This document shows, piece after piece, positions 60,418-64,000 of a DNA stretch of 64,000 bases. This DNA comes from Micromonospora rhizosphaerae (GTDB lineage Bacteria > Actinomycetota > Actinomycetes > Mycobacteriales > Micromonosporaceae). The DNA is taken from contig NZ_FMHV01000002.1 in the NCBI RefSeq assembly GCF_900091465.1, positions 3,038,001-3,102,000 of the forward strand. The letters are read 5' to 3'. Both the position numbers and the translations under genes were made by a program. The notes under the pieces are model-generated. The model saw only the letters and a program-made list of their open reading frames with translations. It had not been told where the DNA came from and ran no database searches. How positions within the stretch are numbered: the stretch's first letter is position 1; each line of letters opens with the position of its first letter.

Positions 60418-60420
60418 GTT
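60415..60420 (+). promoter_or_regulatory. -10 box TAGGTT overlapping the MFS stop codon
   Basis: TAGGTT begins with the TAG stop of the MFS gene and lies eight bases before ATG 60429, so the TetR gene may also have its own leaderless promoter. Confidence 0.45.
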
Positions 60421-60428
60421 CGGCGACA

Positions 60429-61037
60429 ATGTCTGACATGACTTCCACCGCGGATGCTCCGCGGTCGCCCGGGCGACCGCGGAGCATCCGCGCGGACGAG
60501 GCGATCATCGAGGCCACGCTGGACCTGCTCGCCGAGGGCAACAGCATCAAGGCCCTCTCCATCGAGGCGATCGCCGCCCGCGCCGGCGTCGGCAAGGCCA
60601 CCATCTACCGTCGCTGGTCGGGCAAGGACGCGCTGCTGCTCGACGCGCTGCGTCGGCTCAAGGGCATCCCGCCGCAGCCGGCCGGTCACTCCGTCCGGGA
60701 CGACCTGGTGCTGCTGGTCGGCGCCGTCGGGCACAACGTCGACCCCCGGGCCGCGAAGATCATGCCGTGCCTGGTGCCCGAGGTGAACCGCAGCCCGGAC
60801 CACTTCCAGCTCTACCAGAACATCATCGAGCCCCGGCGGAAGCTGATGCGCGAGGTGCTCCGACGCGGCGTGGTCAACGGCGAACTCCGCGCCGACCTCG
60901 ACATCGAGCTGGCGATGGCGCTGCTCACTGGGCCGATGCTGATCCAGCGGGTGCTCCGGTGGCACCCGGAGCTGGACGACAAGATCCTGCCGGAGCGGAT
61001 CGTCGACGCCGTACTGGACGGCCTCCGGGCCCGCTGA
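60429..61037 (+). CDS. TetR/AcrR family regulator of the MFS pump
   Basis: A 202-residue repressor. GRPRS precedes the helix-turn-helix (ALSIEAIAARAGVGKATIYRRWSGKDALLL, about 42-71), and the C-terminal domain is TetR_C_16-like (VGHNVDPRAAKIMPCLVPEVNRSPD). The first codons (60449-60492) coincide with a 44-bp perfect palindrome that encodes residues 7-22. ATG 60429 is used; ATG 60438 is possible. Its job is most likely control of the upstream efflux gene. Confidence 0.9.
   Translation: MSDMTSTADAPRSPGRPRSIRADEAIIEATLDLLAEGNSIKALSIEAIAARAGVGKATIYRRWSGKDALLLDALRRLKGIPPQPAGHSVRDDLVLLVGAVGHNVDPRAAKIMPCLVPEVNRSPDHFQLYQNIIEPRRKLMREVLRRGVVNGELRADLDIELAMALLTGPMLIQRVLRWHPELDDKILPERIVDAVLDGLRAR
60449..60492. 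repeat. 44-bp perfect palindrome inside the tetR coding region
   Basis: Bases 60449-60470 and 60471-60492 are exact reverse complements with no spacer. The left half starts CGCGGATGCTCC and ends CGGTCGCCC. As RNA it would form a very stable hairpin starting about 20 bases after the tetR start codon. Confidence 0.95.
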
Positions 61038-61058
61038 CCGGGGCGGCGGCGCCCGAGC

Positions 61059-62978
61059 TCAGCCGGCGGGGGTGCGCAGCCGGTGCAGGCGCAGCGCCAG
61101 CTGCACCTCCAGCGCCCGTTCCGGCTTCTGCCAGTCGGCGCCGAGCAGCTGCCCGACCCGCTCCAGCCGCTGGGTCACCGTGTTGACGTGCACGTGCAGC
61201 AGCTCCGCCGCCCGGGCCAGGCTGCCGCCCACCCCGAAGTACGCCTCCAGCGTCTTCACCAGCGCGGTGCCCCGCCGAGCGTCGTAGTCCACCACCGGCC
61301 CGACCGTGTCGGTGAGGAAGCGGGCCACGTCCCGGTCGCCCGAGTCGCCGACCGCGCCGAGCAGCAGCCCGACGAAGCCCAGCTCCGCGGTGCTCGCCCC
61401 CTGCCCGGAGCGGCCCAGCGCGCCCAGTGCGGTCAGGCACCGCTCCGCCTCGGCGAAGGTGGTGGCGAGCTCCGCCGGGCCGGTCGAGGGCCCGCTCGCC
61501 CCGGCGGTCACCGGCCGGCCGGTCACCCGGGACAGGTCCCGGGCCACCGCCCGGGCGCTGCCACCGGCGTCCTGCCCGGGCAGCATCAGCACCACCCGGC
61601 CGTCGCGCGCCGCCGCCAGCCCGCTGCGGGTCGAGGCGTACGTGGTGGCCCAGGAGAGCACCCGCTGCCGCGCCGAGCCGGTCGCGGCGATCGCGTCGTC
61701 GCCGACCGCCACCAGCACGTGCGGGGAGTCCAGGTCGACCCCGAGGCGGCGGGCCCGGCTGCGTAGCGCGTCGGTGTCCCGCAGCGGCCGGGCGATCAGG
61801 TCGTCGAGCAGCTCGCCCCGGACCCGCCCCTCCGCCTCGGCGACGGTACGGCGGAACAACAGCAGCAGCGCGGTCACCAGCGCGGCCCGCTCCAGGATCC
61901 GCTGGTCGGCGTCGACCAGCTCGCCGTCGGGTCGCAGCACCAGCGCGCCGAGGTTCTCCGCCCCGGCCACCACGGCTGCGTACCAGAGTGGCCCCCGCCG
62001 CACGCTGCGCCCCTCGGTACGGGACGCCGCCACCGCCTCCACCATGTCCGCCCGGTCCGGCTCCTCGATCTCGCCCACCCGGGCCAGCTGCCGCCCCTCG
62101 GCGTCCAGCGCCAGCAGCGCCCCGCCGAGCACGTCGGTGACCGCCGCCGCCACGTCCTCCATCCCGCCGCCGCGCACCACCAGCGCGGTCATCCGGTCGT
62201 GCGCCGCCGCGGCCCGCTCCACCGAGCTGCTGTGGGCCCGGATGGTGCTGTTCGCCGCCGACAGCTCCTCCAGCGCCGAGCGGGTCTCCGCGAGCAGCCG
62301 GGCGGTGTCGATCGCCACCGCCGCGTGCGCCGCGAGGGAAACCAGCAGCGACACCTCTTCCCGGGCGAACGGCCGGGCCGACCGGTTCGCCGCGTAGAGC
62401 ACGCCGATCGAGGTGGAGCCGAGCCGCAGCGGCACGCCGAGGATCGCCACCAGCCCCTCCTCGCCCACCCCGGCGTCGATCTCTCCGGTGTGGCGGAACC
62501 GGTCGTCCTCCGGATAGTTGGCGGTGACGTACGGGGTGCCGGTCTGGGCGACCAGCCCGCCCAGGCCGGCGCCCATCGGCAGCCGCAGGCGCTGGAACCG
62601 GGCGGAGATCGACCCGTCGGTGACCCGCATGTAGGTGTCGCCGCGCTCGTCGTCGTTGAGCGTCATGTAGGCCACGTCGGTGCCGAGCAGGTTGCGCGCC
62701 CGGTGCACGATCGCCCGCAGCACGTCGTCCAGGTCGCGCAGGCCGGCCAGGTCGCTGGCCGTGTCGTACAGGCCGGAGAGCTCGATCTCCCGGCGGCGCC
62801 GGCGCTCCAGCAGCGCGCGGACCCGCAGCGCCACCACCTTCGCCTGCTCCAGCTCGGCGAGCCGCTCGGCGGGAAGGCCGGCGGCCCGGGCGGCCACCAG
62901 CGGTCCCTCGAACTCGACCGCGGCGGCCTCCCGGGCCAGCAGCTCCAGGAACTCGACCGGCGACGACATGACCGACAT
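61059..62978 (-). CDS. GAF-domain regulator of the PucR/CdaR helix-turn-helix type
   Basis: A 639-residue regulator. A coiled segment (about 30-65, rich in Leu/Arg) is followed by a GAF domain (about 70-235: DLDDVLRAIVHRARNLLGTDVAYMTL, then AILGVPLRLGSTSIGVLYAANR), a second sensor-like region, a GGDEF-like CdaR domain (about 430-545), and the PucR C-terminal helix-turn-helix (LEAYFGVGGSLARAAELLHVHVNTVTQRLERV, about 580-612). Such proteins activate catabolic operons. It lies directly downstream of the 3-hydroxybutyrate dehydrogenase gene on the same strand, which suggests control of hydroxybutyrate use. ATG 62978 is chosen; ATG 62969 and GTG 62993 are possible, and none has a clear ribosome binding site. 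Confidence 0.85.
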   Translation of the reverse strand: MSVMSSPVEFLELLAREAAAVEFEGPLVAARAAGLPAERLAELEQAKVVALRVRALLERRRRREIELSGLYDTASDLAGLRDLDDVLRAIVHRARNLLGTDVAYMTLNDDERGDTYMRVTDGSISARFQRLRLPMGAGLGGLVAQTGTPYVTANYPEDDRFRHTGEIDAGVGEEGLVAILGVPLRLGSTSIGVLYAANRSARPFAREEVSLLVSLAAHAAVAIDTARLLAETRSALEELSAANSTIRAHSSSVERAAAAHDRMTALVVRGGGMEDVAAAVTDVLGGALLALDAEGRQLARVGEIEEPDRADMVEAVAASRTEGRSVRRGPLWYAAVVAGAENLGALVLRPDGELVDADQRILERAALVTALLLLFRRTVAEAEGRVRGELLDDLIARPLRDTDALRSRARRLGVDLDSPHVLVAVGDDAIAATGSARQRVLSWATTYASTRSGLAAARDGRVVLMLPGQDAGGSARAVARDLSRVTGRPVTAGASGPSTGPAELATTFAEAERCLTALGALGRSGQGASTAELGFVGLLLGAVGDSGDRDVARFLTDTVGPVVDYDARRGTALVKTLEAYFGVGGSLARAAELLHVHVNTVTQRLERVGQLLGADWQKPERALEVQLALRLHRLRTPAG

Positions 62979-62992
62979 TGTGCGCGAGGCCA

Positions 62993-63775
62993 CTAGTTCG
63001 CCGTCCAGCCCCCGTCGAGGGCGATCGAGGCGCCGGTGATGAACGACGCCGGCGGGGAGCAGAGGTACGCCACCAGCTCCGCGACCTCCTCCGGCTCGAT
63101 CAGCCGCTTGATCGCCGCCTTGGCGAGCATGATCTTCTCGATCACCTCGTCCTCGCCGATGCCGTGCGTCGCGGCCTGATCGGCGATCTGGCTCTCCACC
63201 AGCGCGGTGCGGACGTACGCGGGGTTGACGCAGTTGGCGGTCACGCCGTGCGCTGCGCCCTCCAGCGCGACCACCTTCGACAGCCCCTCCAGGGCGTGCT
63301 TGGCCGACACGTACGCCGCCTTGTACGGCGAGGCGCGCAGCCCGTGCACCGAGGAGATGTTGACGATCCGGCCCCAGCCGTTGGCGTACATGTGGGGCAG
63401 CGCCCGCCGGATGATCAGGAACGGCGCCTCCACCATCACCCGGTGCAGGTACTCGAAGCGCTCCGGGGAGAAGTCCTGGACCGGCGCGACGTGCTGGAGA
63501 CCGGCGTTGTTGACCACGAGGTCCACGTTGCAGTCGAGCCGGTCCACCGCCGCGGCGTCCGCGAGATCGATCCCCTCGGCCCGGCCGCCGGCCTCGGCGG
63601 CCACCGCCTTGGCCGCCTCCACGTTGCGGTCGACCACCAGCACCGCCGCGCCGGCCGCCGCCAGGCGCAGGGCGCACGCCCGACCGATGCCGCTGCCACC
63701 ACCGGTCACCAGGGCGGTACGACCGGAGAGGTCGACGCGTACGACGTGGGGGACCGCCACGGGTTCTGCCGTCAT
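62993..63775 (-). CDS. 3-hydroxybutyrate dehydrogenase (SDR family)
   Basis: A 260-residue short-chain dehydrogenase that interconverts D-3-hydroxybutyrate and acetoacetate. Cofactor loop TGGGSGIG (24-31), NNAG (89-92), catalytic Ser142, Tyr155 and Lys159 (YVSAK) are present. The segments NNAGLQHVAPVQDF and NPAYVRTALVE.. QI and the long lid rich in Glu/Lys (GIGEDEVIEKIMLAKAAIKRL) are characteristic of bacterial BDH. ATG 63775 is preceded by TAACTT (63789-63784) at eight bases, a possible leaderless start; a longer frame begins at 63826. Confidence 0.9.
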   Translation of the reverse strand: MTAEPVAVPHVVRVDLSGRTALVTGGGSGIGRACALRLAAAGAAVLVVDRNVEAAKAVAAEAGGRAEGIDLADAAAVDRLDCNVDLVVNNAGLQHVAPVQDFSPERFEYLHRVMVEAPFLIIRRALPHMYANGWGRIVNISSVHGLRASPYKAAYVSAKHALEGLSKVVALEGAAHGVTANCVNPAYVRTALVESQIADQAATHGIGEDEVIEKIMLAKAAIKRLIEPEEVAELVAYLCSPPASFITGASIALDGGWTAN

Positions 63776-63935
63776 GGCGCAAGAAGTTACGAGCTGTGTG
63801 GCCGGGCGCACATGGGGCGGCGACACATACTCGGCGGTCGGCCTGTGTGGGCTGGGCCGGGGCGGTCGGCGGGGTGCGGGAGTGTCGACATGTGTGCCGG
63901 TTGGCAGTGTCGGTGGGTCGTGGCACAGTCGCCGC

Positions 63936-64000
63936 GTGACGTTCGAGGCGGTCCTGGTCCGGTGGTCCGGCGCCGGCGGCTGGGTGTTCGCTCCGGTGCC
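63936..64000 (+). CDS. DUF1905 domain protein (start only, runs off the window)
   Basis: Only 21 codons are in the window, from GTG 63936. The peptide VTFEAVLVRWSGAGGWVFAP matches the start of DUF1905 proteins (F-x-A-x-L ... GGW-x-F-x-x-x-P). CACAGT ends six bases before the start and may be a -10 box of the leaderless kind. The fragment is short, so the call rests on the GGW-x-F pattern. Confidence 0.6.
   Translation, partial: MTFEAVLVRWSGAGGWVFAPV

Noticed and set aside
58789..60429. A 546-codon minus-strand frame opposite the MFS transporter gene
   Set aside because: Low-complexity Arg/Glu/Gly/His composition and complete overlap with an obvious 14-helix transporter mark it as a shadow.
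1..64000. CRISPR arrays, transposases, toxin-antitoxin pairs or biosynthetic gene clusters
   Set aside because: No regularly spaced direct repeats, no transposase or integrase motifs, and no PKS/NRPS or similar modules were found in the reading frames.

Overview
The window is high-GC actinobacterial chromosome, most likely from Micromonospora or a close relative in the Micromonosporaceae. The evidence is the strong G/C bias at third codon positions, the phosphatidylinositol-mannoside genes (pgsA-patA-pimA), an F420-type luciferase-like oxidoreductase, the small holin-like/DUF3618/DUF4235 membrane genes, DnaE1-type polymerase III, and many GTG starts and 4-base stop/start overlaps. These assignments rest on reading motifs and family resemblance; no database search was run. 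I see no CRISPR array, rRNA or tRNA gene, prophage, transposase or secondary-metabolite cluster.

Layout. 1-8 kb: start of recQ, a methyltransferase/TetR pair behind two tandem operators, a metallopeptidase/VWA protein, an LLM oxidoreductase, a GH3 (NagZ-like) enzyme, and a cysteine-desulfurase-like/GNAT pair. 8-13 kb: envelope and stress genes (lipoprotein, DUF1206, MscS channel, holin-like operon, cold-shock protein). 13-19 kb: aldo/keto reductase, a trans-aconitate methyltransferase/adenosine deaminase operon, an OmpR-type two-component system, an ADP-ribosylglycohydrolase. 19-34 kb: YcnI-like protein, thrS, HIT protein, a frameshifted aldo/keto reductase, EF-G2, pgsA-patA-pimA, the PLP synthase genes pdxS and pdxT, and yebC. 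34-43 kb: a frameshifted glycosidase-like gene facing a TetR gene, dnaE, a CitA/CitB-type two-component system and the dicarboxylate symporter it probably controls. 43-51 kb: class V aminotransferase, beta-propeller lipoprotein, and a catabolic set (acyl-CoA dehydrogenase, TetR, aldehyde dehydrogenase, zinc alcohol dehydrogenase) with two matching 19-bp operators. 51-58 kb: a GntR/TetR fusion facing a flavin monooxygenase, then a five-gene branched-chain amino-acid type ABC transporter. 58-64 kb: a secreted protein behind two GGAAT-N18-GTT promoters, an MFS efflux pump with its TetR regulator, a GAF/PucR regulator with 3-hydroxybutyrate dehydrogenase, and the start of a DUF1905 gene.

Most of the window is ordinary housekeeping and regulatory DNA. 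The more unusual signals lie in the non-coding and structural layer. About a dozen genes have a TANNNT -10 box 6-9 bases before the start codon, which suggests leaderless mRNAs. A 44-bp perfect palindrome lies inside the 5' end of a tetR gene. Two copies of a palindromic repeat flank pdxT. Several perfect inverted repeats lie between convergent genes. Several operator pairs identify likely local regulons. Two genes are each broken by a single missing base, and the gene order after yebC departs from the usual ruvC-ruvA-ruvB.
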